The notes: generated by a model from the sequence alone, not told the origin. A stretch of DNA of 64,000 nucleotides from Streptococcus halotolerans (GCF_001598035.1 NZ_CP014835.1:310001-374000), one strand, 5' to 3'; counted from the first letter of the stretch, positions 53,716-62,985 are shown. Translations and numbers: made by a program.

Positions 53716-54945
53716 ATGGTTGGAAATCGAACGAATGATACAATGGTTTATTGCTCTTTTTGTGGCAAAAACCAAGATGAAGTCAAAAAAATCATTGCCG
53801 GAAATGGTGTCTTCATCTGTGATGAATGTGTTGCTTTATCACAAGAAATTATAAAAGAAGAGTTAGCTGAAGAAGTTTTAGCTGATTTGACAGAAGTTCC
53901 AAAGCCAAAAGAATTGTTGGCTATTTTAAACCAATACGTTGTTGGTCAGGATCGAGCTAAACGTGCCTTGGCAGTAGCAGTCTACAATCACTACAAACGG
54001 ATTAGTTTTACAGAGAGTCGTGATGAGGAAGATGTCGTTCTTCAAAAATCGAACATTCTAATGATTGGTCCAACAGGTTCGGGAAAAACATTCTTAGCCC
54101 AAACCTTGGCTAAAAGTCTCAACGTCCCATTTGCCATTGCTGATGCGACATCCTTGACAGAAGCTGGTTATGTGGGAGAAGACGTTGAGAATATCCTGTT
54201 GAAACTGATCCAAGCAGCCGACTACAATGTAGAACGAGCTGAACGTGGCATTATCTACGTCGATGAAATTGATAAAATTGCCAAAAAAGGTGAGAATGTT
54301 TCCATTACACGCGATGTTTCGGGTGAAGGGGTACAACAAGCACTTCTCAAAATTATCGAGGGAACGGTTGCCAGTGTGCCGCCACAAGGGGGACGTAAAC
54401 ACCCAAGTCAAGAAATGATTCAAATTGACACGAAGAACATTCTGTTTATTGTTGGTGGTGCTTTTGATGGTATCGAAGAGATTGTTAAACAGCGTCTCGG
54501 CGAAAAGATCATTGGATTTGGTCAAAATAGTAAGAAAGTTTCAGATGATTCGTCTTACATGCAAGAAATCATTGCCGAAGATATTCAAAAATTTGGTCTT
54601 ATTCCGGAGTTCATTGGTCGCTTGCCTGTCACAGCAGCGCTTGAACAGTTGACGGTTAATGACTTGATTCTCATTTTGACAGAACCTAAAAATGCGCTTG
54701 TTCGCCAATATGAAACCCTGTTATCATATGACAACGTCGAATTAGCATTTGATCGTGAAGCCTTAGAAGCCATTGCTGCTAAAGCTATTGAACGTAAAAC
54801 AGGTGCGCGCGGCTTACGTTCCATCATTGAAGAGACCATGATGGACATCATGTTTGAAGTTCCAAGCCAAGAAGATGTCAAGCGTGTTCGGATTACCAAA
54901 GATGCAGTAGATGGTACAGGTCAACCGATTTTAGAAACGGCTTAG
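53716..54945 (+). CDS. clpX: ClpX, ATPase subunit of ClpXP protease
   Basis: A 409-residue AAA+ unfoldase. The N-terminal zinc-binding domain has C13-x2-C16 and C35-x2-C38. Walker A is GPTGSGKT (118-125), Walker [10 protein letters not shown], and the pore loop is near GYVGEDVE. The sensor-2 arginine lies in KTGARGLRS. The IGF loop that docks on ClpP is present as IIGFGQ. Eight bases separate it from ysxC. Confidence 0.96.
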   Translation: MVGNRTNDTMVYCSFCGKNQDEVKKIIAGNGVFICDECVALSQEIIKEELAEEVLADLTEVPKPKELLAILNQYVVGQDRAKRALAVAVYNHYKRISFTESRDEEDVVLQKSNILMIGPTGSGKTFLAQTLAKSLNVPFAIADATSLTEAGYVGEDVENILLKLIQAADYNVERAERGIIYVDEIDKIAKKGENVSITRDVSGEGVQQALLKIIEGTVASVPPQGGRKHPSQEMIQIDTKNILFIVGGAFDGIEEIVKQRLGEKIIGFGQNSKKVSDDSSYMQEIIAEDIQKFGLIPEFIGRLPVTAALEQLTVNDLILILTEPKNALVRQYETLLSYDNVELAFDREALEAIAAKAIERKTGARGLRSIIEETMMDIMFEVPSQEDVKRVRITKDAVDGTGQPILETA

Positions 54946-54953
54946 GAGAATTT

Positions 54954-55553
54954 ATGGCTGAAGAACAGGTTTTAAATACCCACAATGCCTCAATCCTTTT
55001 GAGTGCTGCAAATAAATCTCATTACCCCCAAGACGATTTACCCGAGGTAGCTCTAGCTGGTCGTTCAAATGTAGGGAAGTCTAGCTTTATTAATACGCTT
55101 TTGGGACGCAAGAATCTAGCACGTACGTCAGGAAAACCAGGAAAAACACAATTGCTAAATTTCTTCAATATCGATGATAAACTGCGATTTGTTGACGTCC
55201 CTGGCTATGGTTATGCCAAGGTATCCAAAAAAGAACGTCTTAAATGGGGAAAAATGATTGAGGAATACTTAGTCACACGGGATAATCTAAGAGTGGTTGT
55301 GAGTTTAGTTGATTTGCGTCACGACCCTTCTCAAGATGACATCCAGATGTATGAGTTTCTCAAATACTATGAGATTCCTGTTATTATTGTCGCCACAAAG
55401 GCAGACAAAATTCCTCGCGGAAAGTGGCAGAAACACGAATCAGCGATTAAAAAGAAATTGAATTTTGATCCAAACGATGCTTTTATCGTTTTTTCATCAG
55501 TGACTCGTGAAGGATTGGATGCTTCATGGGACACCATTTTAGATTACCTTTAG
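54954..55553 (+). CDS. ysxC: Ribosome-biogenesis GTPase YsxC/EngB
   Basis: A 199-residue TrmE-Era-type GTPase needed for 50S assembly. G1 GRSNVGKS (36-43), G2 [15 protein letters not shown]3 [10 protein letters not shown]4 TKAD and G5 SSVTREG are all intact. AGGAG precedes the ATG. The clpX-ysxC pairing is conserved in streptococci. Confidence 0.95.
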   Translation: MAEEQVLNTHNASILLSAANKSHYPQDDLPEVALAGRSNVGKSSFINTLLGRKNLARTSGKPGKTQLLNFFNIDDKLRFVDVPGYGYAKVSKKERLKWGKMIEEYLVTRDNLRVVVSLVDLRHDPSQDDIQMYEFLKYYEIPVIIVATKADKIPRGKWQKHESAIKKKLNFDPNDAFIVFSSVTREGLDASWDTILDYL

Positions 55554-55560
55554 GAGAATT

Positions 55561-56205
55561 ATGTTGATTGTATTAGCTGGAACCATCGGAGCTGGTAAAA
55601 GCTCTCTTGCCAAGGCTTTAGGAGAACATCTGGGAACAGATGTTTTTTATGAGGCTGTTGATAACAACCCTGTTTTGGATTTGTATTATGAGGATCCTAA
55701 AAAGTATGCCTTTCTTTTGCAGATTTATTTTTTAAATAAACGCTTTGAATCCATCAAGGCAGCCTATAAAGATGATAATAATGTGCTTGATCGGTCTATT
55801 TTTGAAGATGAATTGTTTTTAACGCTAAACTACAAGCAGGGTAATGTCACGAAAACAGAACTCGATATTTATAAAGAATTACTCGATAATATGATGGAAG
55901 AATTAGATGGGATGCCTAAAAAACGCCCTGATCTTCTGATCTACATCGATGTTACGTTTGAAAAGATGCTGGAGCGTATTGAAAGACGTGGCCGTTCGTT
56001 TGAACAAATTGACGGCAATCCAGGACTTTATGATTATTATCAATTGGTTCATGGGGAGTACCCAACATGGTATGATAATTATGATTTTTCACCGAAGATG
56101 CGCATTGTCGGAGATGAATTGGATTTCGTCAATTCAGAAGAAGACCTCCAAACGGTTTTGAAGATGATTGAAGAAGAGTTGAAAAAACTCAACTTGAACA
56201 AATAA
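55561..56205 (+). CDS. Deoxynucleoside kinase (dAdo/dGuo kinase type)
   Basis: A 214-residue P-loop kinase phosphorylating salvaged deoxynucleosides. P-loop GTIGAGKSSL at 7-16; the substrate-base region DRSIFEDELFL (about 80-90), where D-R-S is the catalytic signature of the dNK family; and the LID arginines in ERIERRGRSFEQ. AGGAG sits at the end of ysxC, seven bases from the ATG. Last gene before a terminator. Confidence 0.9.
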   Translation: MLIVLAGTIGAGKSSLAKALGEHLGTDVFYEAVDNNPVLDLYYEDPKKYAFLLQIYFLNKRFESIKAAYKDDNNVLDRSIFEDELFLTLNYKQGNVTKTELDIYKELLDNMMEELDGMPKKRPDLLIYIDVTFEKMLERIERRGRSFEQIDGNPGLYDYYQLVHGEYPTWYDNYDFSPKMRIVGDELDFVNSEEDLQTVLKMIEEELKKLNLNK

Positions 56206-56209
56206 GAAG

Positions 56210-56253
56210 AAAGCTACTGAGCTCCCCTTAAAATGGGCTATTCAGTGGCTTTT
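56210..56253 (+). terminator. Terminator after the clpX-ysxC-kinase block
   Basis: AAAGCTACTGA (56210-56220) pairs with TCAGTGGCTTT (56242-56252) with one wobble, followed by T5. Confidence 0.82.
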
Positions 56254-56652
56254 TGTTTTATATAGTTAACGATAGCTTAGCAAACATTATGACTTTCAGA
56301 TCCATCAATGAAGAGGTTCCTAATTGACTATCTTGAATAATAATGTATTTCATTTCAAGTATTCCTGAGATGCGATCGCTCACAAAGGCCTTACTTTATT
56401 GGTTAAGTTTAAGCTAATCTTAAAAGCATCGCAGTAGAAGAAGACATATTTTCAGGGATAAGCACACTTTTTCGTACCAATATAGTTTTAGTAAAGAAGC
56501 CTTTAAGTTTATTTAAGTAGCTTTAGGATTTTCTTAAAGAGAAGGCAAGAAGCGAGTAGATGATGTCAGCTATTCCGTATGAACCCGGTCAACATTTTTC
56601 TTAATAAGTGCAAAAGACTTGCTCAAATAAACGAATTCTGTTAAAGTTATAG
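56254..56652 (+). other. Gene-free stretch before the Rrf2 gene
   Basis: No open frame with a ribosome site, repeat array or strong hairpin was seen. Recognisable control signals start at 56653. Confidence 0.4.
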
Positions 56653-56672
56653 TTGTATTTAATACAAGTACA
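56653..56672 (+). promoter_or_regulatory. Palindromic operator before the Rrf2 regulator
   Basis: TTGTATT-T-AATACAA (56653-56667) is a perfect palindrome, continued as GTACA. The same ATACAAGTACA word recurs before the next gene (57169-57179), so both are probably bound by the Rrf2 protein between them. Confidence 0.7.
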
Positions 56673-56689
56673 AAATAGAAAGCAACTAT

Positions 56690-57109
56690 ATGGATACAAA
56701 ATTTTCGGTAGCCCTTCATATCTTGGTAATGATTAGTGAAAGTAAGGAAGTGTTTAGTTCACAAGCCCTTGCGACAAGCGTTGGAACAAATGCGAGTTAT
56801 ATTCGAAAGGTTATTTCTCTGTTGAAAAATGCTGGTCTGATAACTTCTCATCAAGGAAAGTCTGGTTACCAGATCAGCAAGTCACCTAAAAGAATTTCTT
56901 TATTGGAGATTTACTATGCGACACAGGAAATTGACCACATCCGTCTCTTCCAAATTCACCAAAATGCTAATCAGGATTGTCCTGTCGGGAAGCATATAGA
57001 AGGAGCAGTAGCTCCCATTTTTACAAGTGTGGAACAACAATTGGAAAAGGAATTGATAGATCAAACGCTAGATCAAGTGATTGATAATCTTTATCAGATT
57101 GCTAAGTAA
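56690..57109 (+). CDS. Rrf2-family transcriptional regulator
   Basis: A 139-residue Rrf2 protein: winged helix in the first 65 residues (SSQALATSVGTNASYIRKVISLLKNAGLI; wing HQGKSGYQ). Only one cysteine (in DCPVG near 102) is present, so it cannot hold an iron-sulphur cluster through three cysteines as IscR or NsrR do; it resembles the YwnA-like, redox or electrophile-sensing branch. The lone Cys may be the sensor (inference). Located directly upstream of the dehydrogenase and hydrolase it appears to control. Confidence 0.85.
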   Translation: MDTKFSVALHILVMISESKEVFSSQALATSVGTNASYIRKVISLLKNAGLITSHQGKSGYQISKSPKRISLLEIYYATQEIDHIRLFQIHQNANQDCPVGKHIEGAVAPIFTSVEQQLEKELIDQTLDQVIDNLYQIAK

Positions 57110-57153
57110 GTCTATATCTGACTGAGTAAAAGTCAGATTTTCTCAACGCAACA

Positions 57154-57179
57154 ATGTATCTGTTTTAGATACAAGTACA
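57154..57179 (+). promoter_or_regulatory. Second copy of the Rrf2-type operator
   Basis: TGTATCT and AGATACA (57154-57172) form an inverted repeat around GTTTT, continued as AGTACA. The right part matches the operator at 56662-56672. It lies about 25 bp before the dehydrogenase start. Confidence 0.65.
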
Positions 57180-57203
57180 TTTTAACAAAAAAAGGAAGAA
57201 AAC

Positions 57204-58211
57204 ATGAAAGCCGCACAACATACAACTTATAACAAAAACAATATCGCATTAACAATGGTAAACATTGCAAAACCAGCAATTACCCAACATCAAGTGCTTA
57301 TCAAGGTCAAAGCAGCAGGAGTGAATCCCTTGGATAATATGATTTCTCGTGGTGAGGTCAAGATGATCGTTCCTTATAAAATGCCACAGATAGCGGGTAA
57401 TGAAGTGGTTGGTTTGGTAGAGCAAGTTGGGTCAAATGTCACAAGTTTTGAAGTGGGAGACCGTGTTTTCGGGCGCTTGCCACTTGATCATATCGGTGCT
57501 TTTGCAGAGTATGTCGCAGTGGATGCCGCGTCTCTTGCTAAGGTTCCAGCCTATCTGACAGATGTGGAAGCTGCCGCTGTTCCCCTCACTGCCCTCACCA
57601 TTATGCAGGCGTTAGATTTGATGGAAGCGCAAGCAGGCAAGACCATCTTCATCTCTGGTGGAACTGGAGGTGTCGGTGGTATGGCGATTCCGATTGCAAA
57701 AGCTAAGGGGTTGACGGTTCTTACCAACGGTGATGGTGCCAATGCAGAGCGTGTCCTAGCTCTAGGAGCTGATCGCTTTATCGACTATAAGACAGAAGAT
57801 TACACCAAGCTTCTTGGAGATGTGGATTATGTCTTAGATACCCTTGGTGGGGAAGAAACTGAGAAACAGATGTCAATTATGACAAAAGGTGGACATTTGG
57901 TATCCCTTAGAGCTATGCCAAATGGCGATTTTGCAAAACGCATGAACTTACCAAAAGCAAAACAACTGTTGCTCGAGGTAGCTGGTCATAAGTTTGACAA
58001 AATGGCTGCGAAATATGGTGTGCACTACCACTTCATCTTTGTAGAAAGCAATGGTCGACAATTACAAGAAGTAGCTGATCTTTTCACGAAGCTTGAAATC
58101 AAGCCGTCTATTGATACTGTTTATCCATTTGAAGAAGTCAATGTAGCCCTTGATAAAGTAGCAAATGGTCGTTCACGTGGCAAAACAGTCCTCAGTTTTG
58201 ATAATCATTAA
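57204..58211 (+). CDS. Zinc-independent MDR alcohol dehydrogenase / quinone oxidoreductase
   Basis: A 335-residue medium-chain dehydrogenase of the quinone-oxidoreductase branch. KAAGVNPLDNMISRG is the N-terminal GroES-like motif, and the NADPH site reads FISGGTGGVGGMAIPIAKAKG near 150. The zinc ligands of true alcohol dehydrogenases are absent. Such enzymes reduce quinones or reactive carbonyl compounds. First gene of a two-gene unit behind the Rrf2 operator; AAGGAAG precedes the ATG. Confidence 0.88.
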   Translation: MKAAQHTTYNKNNIALTMVNIAKPAITQHQVLIKVKAAGVNPLDNMISRGEVKMIVPYKMPQIAGNEVVGLVEQVGSNVTSFEVGDRVFGRLPLDHIGAFAEYVAVDAASLAKVPAYLTDVEAAAVPLTALTIMQALDLMEAQAGKTIFISGGTGGVGGMAIPIAKAKGLTVLTNGDGANAERVLALGADRFIDYKTEDYTKLLGDVDYVLDTLGGEETEKQMSIMTKGGHLVSLRAMPNGDFAKRMNLPKAKQLLLEVAGHKFDKMAAKYGVHYHFIFVESNGRQLQEVADLFTKLEIKPSIDTVYPFEEVNVALDKVANGRSRGKTVLSFDNH

Positions 58212-58220
58212 GGAGAAAGC

Positions 58221-59057
58221 ATGTCTTATATCACAACGAAAAATCAATATATAAAAGTAGCTGATAACAGAATCGCTTATCGTGAACTTGGTAAAGGAAA
58301 GTCTAACTTGCCTCTTGTTATGTTGGTGCATTTAGCAGCTACTTTGGATAATTGGGATCCCAAATTACTCGACTTGATTGCTGAAAAGCAACACTTGATT
58401 GTTTTAGATCTGCCTGGTGTAGGTGCTAGTCAAGGAAAGGTGGCAACTACCATTCCTGGTATGGCGGAGCAGGCAATTCACATTATAAAAGCCTTGGGTT
58501 ACGATCGGATTAACCTACTTGGACTTTCTATGGGCGGAATGATTGCTCAAGAAATCGTACGTCTAAATCCTGACATGGTTCAACGTTTGATTTTAGCAGG
58601 AACAGGTCCTCGTGGTGGCAAAGAAATGGATAGAGTGACAGGGAAAACCTTCCGTTATATGTTAAAAGCTGGTTTGGAACGTGTTGACCCTAAGCGCTAT
58701 ATCTTTTATAATCATGATGAACAAGGTAAAGTAGAGGCCGATAAAGTTTTGGGACGCATGGGAATGCGAAGCGATGCTCATGCGGATAAGGAGATGAGGA
58801 TCTCTGGTTTTCTAACCCAGTTAAAGGCCATCAAGCGTTGGGGGAAAGCTGTTGAGGATGATTTGAGTCACATTACGCAGCCGACCTTGATTGTCAATGG
58901 GGATAAGGACATGCAAGTACCGACTGAAAATTCTTATGATATGCATGCGAAAATTAAGGGAAGTAACCTCATCATCTATCCAAATGCAGGTCATGGCTCT
59001 ATTTTCCAATATGCTGACGAGTTTTCAAAGGACTTACTAGCTTTTTTGGCAGGCTAA
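58221..59057 (+). CDS. Alpha/beta hydrolase
   Basis: A 278-residue alpha/beta-hydrolase. The nucleophile Ser is in LLGLSMGGM (near 101), the acid in VNGDKDMQVP and the His in NAGHGSIFQ. Oxyanion-hole sequence VMLVHLAATLDNW is near 33 (HL rather than HG). Substrate unknown; lactonase, esterase or haloperoxidase-like activity is possible. It follows the dehydrogenase by nine bases and shares its promoter. Confidence 0.87.
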   Translation: MSYITTKNQYIKVADNRIAYRELGKGKSNLPLVMLVHLAATLDNWDPKLLDLIAEKQHLIVLDLPGVGASQGKVATTIPGMAEQAIHIIKALGYDRINLLGLSMGGMIAQEIVRLNPDMVQRLILAGTGPRGGKEMDRVTGKTFRYMLKAGLERVDPKRYIFYNHDEQGKVEADKVLGRMGMRSDAHADKEMRISGFLTQLKAIKRWGKAVEDDLSHITQPTLIVNGDKDMQVPTENSYDMHAKIKGSNLIIYPNAGHGSIFQYADEFSKDLLAFLAG

Positions 59058-59632
59058 AGTATTCAAGTCATTGTAATATTTCTTCAATATAATTGTCTAA
59101 AATCTACTACTGGTGACTGTTTCTAATGGGTAATCAGTTATCTTTTCCTATTATGCTCTTCGAAAATCAAAATTAGGTCTCTTGGGCGTGATTGGATGAC
59201 CTTCAGTTCTATTTTACCTCAGTATCGTTTAGTTTGATTTTATATTTATTGAGACTTAGTGGATTACTGATGAGATAATGTAGCCATTTGACATAATAGT
59301 AGAACAAAAGTACCTCAAGAAAAGTACCGCTGTTTGGCGATCTTTTCCTGAGGTGCTTTTGAGTTACCCCCTATTTTCTCAATGAGATGATACTTAGGTG
59401 ATTGGGGAGACAACAGGATTTATTATTTGGACCATAACGGTAGTATTGGTACTGTATTTCATTGTAGTAGCATTCTTCAAAATAACTAACAGCCAACGTC
59501 TTTAGGCGCTAGCTGTTAGTTTGCTCTATATTTCTCGCTCAAATCTTTTCAACTCGAGTGATGGGAAGGATTTTGGATTGTAATGTCTAGTATTGTCAGT
59601 GTAAAACATGAGCGACTTTTCCTTAGCGGTGG
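59058..59632 (+). other. Gene-free stretch with two hairpins
   Basis: An 18-base imperfect hairpin (59307-59324 with 59342-59359) and a perfect ten-base hairpin (AACTAACAGC, 59484-59493, with GCTGTTAGTT, 59512-59521) lie here, with a possible 35-residue membrane peptide between them. The first hairpin region resembles 44497-44550. Confidence 0.5.
59398..59505 (+). CDS. Possible 35-residue membrane peptide
   Basis: A GTG frame of 35 codons with one long hydrophobic helix (FIIWTITVVLVLYFIVVAFF) and a short polar end. The terminator-like hairpin at 59484-59521 overlaps its last codons, the layout seen in tiny monocistronic genes. The ribosome site is weak. Not recognised. Confidence 0.35.
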   Translation: MIGETTGFIIWTITVVLVLYFIVVAFFKITNSQRL

Positions 59633-60004
59633 TTATTTATTCTTAAACAGTTTGGTGTTAGTGTATTTTTCACCATAAGCAACCATCAATTCTAAAATGG
59701 GTAAAAGGTCTCTTCCTTTATCAGTTAGTGAATATTCCACTCTAAGTGGTACTTCTGGATAGACACAACGGTTAATCAATTGATCGTGTTCCATCTCTTT
59801 GAGTTGTTTAGTGAGTGATCCTTGGGATAGCCCCCCGAGATGGCGCTGAATGTCACTAAAGCGTTTATCCTCATCTATTAGATAATCTAAAATCATCAAT
59901 TTCCAGCGCCCTGTCATGATATTTTGTGTATATAACAGATGAAAAATGGGTGTCGGATTTTCTAAATCTTCTTCATGAAATCCTTTTGGACAGATTTTAG
60001 CCAT
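59633..60004 (-). CDS. HxlR-family transcriptional regulator
   Basis: A 123-residue winged-helix regulator: GRWKLMILDYLIDEDKRFSDI, then LGGLSQGSLTKQLKEME and the wing VYPEVPLRVEYSLTDKG, which is the HxlR signature. One Cys near the N-terminus (KICPKGF) is in the place where HxlR/HypR types sense electrophiles or disulfide stress. The start is ATG 60004 (GAGG six bases upstream on the minus strand), not the TTG four codons earlier. Divergent from the flavin monooxygenase at 60165. Confidence 0.87.
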   Translation of the reverse strand: MAKICPKGFHEEDLENPTPIFHLLYTQNIMTGRWKLMILDYLIDEDKRFSDIQRHLGGLSQGSLTKQLKEMEHDQLINRCVYPEVPLRVEYSLTDKGRDLLPILELMVAYGEKYTNTKLFKNK

Positions 60005-60164
60005 AGTATACCTCAATAATTGTTAATTAATCTGATTGGTTGAAAGCTTAAAAGGAATGAATTCAACACAAAAGTGTACCTGGTCGTAAAATATTGCCGT
60101 CTTCACAACTAATCAGATCGGTGATAGACTTATTTTATCAAAAAAAGAGAAAAGAGAATAAAAA

Positions 60165-61496
60165 ATGACTTCACAAAAACAAATGAAAATTGTCTTACAA
60201 ATGGTATCAGGCTATGGGGGTGAATTTAAAACTTGGCGATTACCCGAAGCTAAGGCAGATGCCTATTCGGACATGGATCTCTATGTTGAATTAGCACAAT
60301 TAGCTGAAAAAGGGAAAATCCATGCGCTTTTTATGGCTGATACACCAGCTTTAGTTAATGACTTAGAGACGAACACGCCCATGCATTCAATGGATCCCTT
60401 GATTGCAATGACGTCTGTGGCACGTGCGACGTCACATATCGGCTTAGTGGGAACTTTTTCGACAACCTTTAATGAACCTTATAATCTAGCTCGGCATTTA
60501 AAAGCCTTAGATGTTATTAGTCGCGGTCGAGTGGGGTGGAACGCTGTCACAACCTCGACCCCTCAAACAGCAGCGAATTTTGGAACCCACATTGCTAATC
60601 GTGCAGAGCGTTATGAGAGGGCTCATGAAATGATTGAAGCTGTTCAATCATTATGGGGGTCATGGGGAGAACATGCCTATAAACATGATAAGGAAACAGG
60701 GCACTTTGCAGATAGCTCACAGATAAAACCAGTTCACTATCAGGGGCAATACCTGTCAACAGTGGGACCTTTGCCAATCCCACCCTCTGAACAAGGACAG
60801 CCAGCTATTTTTCAAGCAGGACCAAGTGGTGAAGGGATAAAACTTGCAGGCCGTTTTGCTTCAGGTGTTTATGCTAATCCATTTACGATTGAAGAATCAC
60901 GTGAATATCGGGAAATACTCCGCCAAAGCGCTGTTGAACACGGTCGTTCTGCCGATGATATTAACATCTTTACAGGATTTATGTTTACCATTGCCGACAC
61001 ACGTGAGGAGGCTTTGGCCCGTCGTCGTCAAGTGATGAACTTTGATCCTGTGGAAACAGAGCAACGTCTCGACTACTTGTCAGCTATGGTTGGTGTCAAT
61101 CTCAAAAGTTTAGATGTTGAGCGTCCTCTTCCACAAGGTGTTAGAGAGATGTTGCAGGCACATTGGCAAGATCCACGTTCTCCAAGAGCAGTTGAATTGC
61201 TTAAAGAAGGCTATTCTCCAATGGATACATTAGCTATGGGCGTAATCAACTACCATCCTGTTGTTGTCGGTACAGCCAAGGATGTTGCTGATTTTCTCCA
61301 AGAATGGTTTGAATCAGGTGCAACAGACGGTTTTTCTATTGTCCCAGATTTAGCGCATGATGGGGTGAAACGTTTTGTAGAAGAGGTTGTTCCAATTTTA
61401 CAGGAACGTGGTATTTTCCATAAAGATTATGAAGGAGCGACCCTTCGTGAGAATTTGGACTTGCCTTATCAATATGGTTTGAGAGAAGAAGACTAA
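60165..61496 (+). CDS. LLM-class flavin-dependent monooxygenase (NtaA/SnaA/DszA type)
   Basis: A 443-residue TIM-barrel monooxygenase of the bacterial luciferase-like class that uses reduced FMN supplied by a separate reductase. Family marks: GYGGEFKTWRLPEA near the N-terminus, GLVGTFSTTFNEPY, VGWNAVTTSTPQTAANFG (about 125-142) and FQAGPSGEGIKLA. Substrates of relatives include aminopolycarboxylates and sulfur heterocycles; here it is unknown. Control by the divergent HxlR regulator suggests induction by an oxidisable or electrophilic compound (inference). Confidence 0.88.
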   Translation: MTSQKQMKIVLQMVSGYGGEFKTWRLPEAKADAYSDMDLYVELAQLAEKGKIHALFMADTPALVNDLETNTPMHSMDPLIAMTSVARATSHIGLVGTFSTTFNEPYNLARHLKALDVISRGRVGWNAVTTSTPQTAANFGTHIANRAERYERAHEMIEAVQSLWGSWGEHAYKHDKETGHFADSSQIKPVHYQGQYLSTVGPLPIPPSEQGQPAIFQAGPSGEGIKLAGRFASGVYANPFTIEESREYREILRQSAVEHGRSADDINIFTGFMFTIADTREEALARRRQVMNFDPVETEQRLDYLSAMVGVNLKSLDVERPLPQGVREMLQAHWQDPRSPRAVELLKEGYSPMDTLAMGVINYHPVVVGTAKDVADFLQEWFESGATDGFSIVPDLAHDGVKRFVEEVVPILQERGIFHKDYEGATLRENLDLPYQYGLREED

Positions 61497-61504
61497 ACTA
61501 CTGG

Positions 61505-61539
61505 AAAGATAAGAGTGTTAGCACTTTTATCTTTTTTAG
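61505..61539 (+). terminator. Terminator after the monooxygenase
   Basis: AAAGATAAGAGTG pairs with CACTTTTATCTTT around TTAG (one wobble) and ends in T6. Confidence 0.85.
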
Positions 61540-61604
61540 TTATTGACTTTGTAAAAAATCTTTCATATAGTTGTAGTTACTAACACAAGATTATGGGAGG
61601 GACT

Positions 61605-62210
61605 ATGCTTCAAACAATTATGTCAGCTTTGGCTGTTTTTGTTTCGACTAGTATTGATTATGTTGTCTTGCTCTTTATCATTTTTGCGAGTTTGGGACGA
61701 AAGCAATTTGTAAAGGTTTTGACTGGTCAATATATTGGTATCTCGTTGCTGGTGATTGTTAGCCTTCTAATTGCCTATCTTTTTCGTTTTATTCCAGAAG
61801 ATTGGATGATAGGATTACTTGGCTTTATTCCAATAGCTTTAGGAATTCGCTATGCCTTTTATGGCGAAGCAGAAGAAGATGACGAAGCGGTTAAAACAAA
61901 GCTTGATAACGAAAGAGAGGTTTTGTTAGCTGTGACGACTTTGACAATTGCCTCTGGAGCGGATAACTTAGGTGTTTATATCCCTTATTTTGCAGGTCTT
62001 TCTTGGGATCAACTGACGATTGCTCTGTTAATATTTATTGTAGCCACTTTTCTGCTTAATTGGACAATCTACCAGGTCGCTGACAATTCTTGGATAGCTG
62101 ATGCAGTTGAGAGAGTTGAAAAACGGCTGTTACCTCTGGTCTTGATTGGACTTGGACTTTATCTGTTAATAGAGAATGGAACGGTAAGTCACCTATTGAA
62201 CATAGGCTAA
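61605..62210 (+). CDS. cadD: CadD-family cadmium resistance transporter
   Basis: A 201-residue membrane protein of the CadD family with about five helices. The N-terminal STSIDYVVLLFIIFA and the conserved TIASGADNLGVYIPYF near 125 are diagnostic; the acidic loop EAEEDDEAV lies in the cytoplasm. CadD proteins give cadmium resistance in staphylococci and streptococci. ATG 61605 follows GGGAGG, whereas the ATG at 61593 is inside that site. No cadX/CadC-type regulator is adjacent, unlike plasmid cad operons. Confidence 0.85.
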   Translation: MLQTIMSALAVFVSTSIDYVVLLFIIFASLGRKQFVKVLTGQYIGISLLVIVSLLIAYLFRFIPEDWMIGLLGFIPIALGIRYAFYGEAEEDDEAVKTKLDNEREVLLAVTTLTIASGADNLGVYIPYFAGLSWDQLTIALLIFIVATFLLNWTIYQVADNSWIADAVERVEKRLLPLVLIGLGLYLLIENGTVSHLLNIG

Positions 62211-62276
62211 TCTCATCAGAAATCAATGTTTTCGTAATTGGTTGGCCAAAAAAAATAAAAAAATCGCATAAAAAAC

Positions 62277-62305
62277 TTGCATCTTTTGAAAAAGAATGAT
62301 ATTAT
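62277..62305 (+). promoter_or_regulatory. rplJ-rplL promoter
   Basis: TTGCAT (62277-62282) and TATTAT (62300-62305) with a 17-bp spacer. Transcription should begin near 62312, giving a 170-base leader. Confidence 0.78.
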
Positions 62306-62311
62306 GATAAA

Positions 62312-62481
62312 GGTTTTGAAATAAAACTGACCTAAGACAGCAGGGGAGCACGACTCATAAACATCCTGCCGAGGCACAAAACGTAACGAATAAATTGTAA
62401 CGTATTGTACTTTCGTGTCTAGGTTTAGGTGCGATTTTTTTGTGCCTAGCCCAAAAAATAAAAACGGAGGTAAAACTACTA
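62312..62481 (+). ncRNA. L10 ribosomal protein leader (autoregulatory)
   Basis: The leader contains the L10-leader core, GACAGCAGGGGAGCA (62336-62350) and ATCCTGCCGAGG (62363-62374), which mimics the L10 site on 23S rRNA and lets excess L10/L12 shut off its own mRNA. AGGCACAAAA (62372-62381) is a perfect complement of TTTTGTGCCT (62438-62447), just before the ribosome site, so two alternative folds are possible. Confidence 0.85.
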
Positions 62482-62985
62482 ATGAGTGAAGCAATTATTG
62501 CTAAAAAAGCTGAACAAGTCTCAGTTGTTGCTGAGAAAATGAAAGCTGCAGCATCTATCGTAGTTGTCGATTCACGTGGACTTACAGTTGATCAAGATAC
62601 TGTACTTCGTCGTAATCTTCGTGAAAGCGATGTTGAGTTTAAAGTAATTAAAAACTCAATTTTGTCACGTGCTGCTGAAGAAGCTGGACTTTCAGAACTT
62701 AAAGAACTTTTTGTTGGACCATCTGCTGTAGCCTTTTCTAACGAAGATGTTATCGCACCAGCTAAAGTTATCAGCGAATTCGCTAAAGACGCAGAAGCTC
62801 TTGAGATTAAAGGTGGTGTTGTTGACGGTTCATTCACATCTGTGGAAGAAATCAACGCTCTTGCATCACTTCCAAACAAAGAGGGTATGCTATCTATGCT
62901 CCTTTCTGTTCTTCAAGCGCCAGTTCGCAACGTTGCATACGCTGTCAAAGCTGTTGCAGAAAAAGACGAAGACGGTGCTGCATAA
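62482..62985 (+). CDS. rplJ: 50S ribosomal protein L10
   Basis: A 167-residue L10 that anchors the L7/L12 stalk to 23S r[15 protein letters not shown] opens the protein, [20 protein letters not shown] and [17 protein letters not shown] are the RNA-binding core, and the C-terminal helix (about 140-160) binds L12 dimers. ATG 62482 follows GGAGG by 11 bases; the 14-codon longer frame covers the leader. Autoregulated through the L10 leader. Confidence 0.96.
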   Translation: MSEAIIAKKAEQVSVVAEKMKAAASIVVVDSRGLTVDQDTVLRRNLRESDVEFKVIKNSILSRAAEEAGLSELKELFVGPSAVAFSNEDVIAPAKVISEFAKDAEALEIKGGVVDGSFTSVEEINALASLPNKEGMLSMLLSVLQAPVRNVAYAVKAVAEKDEDGAA

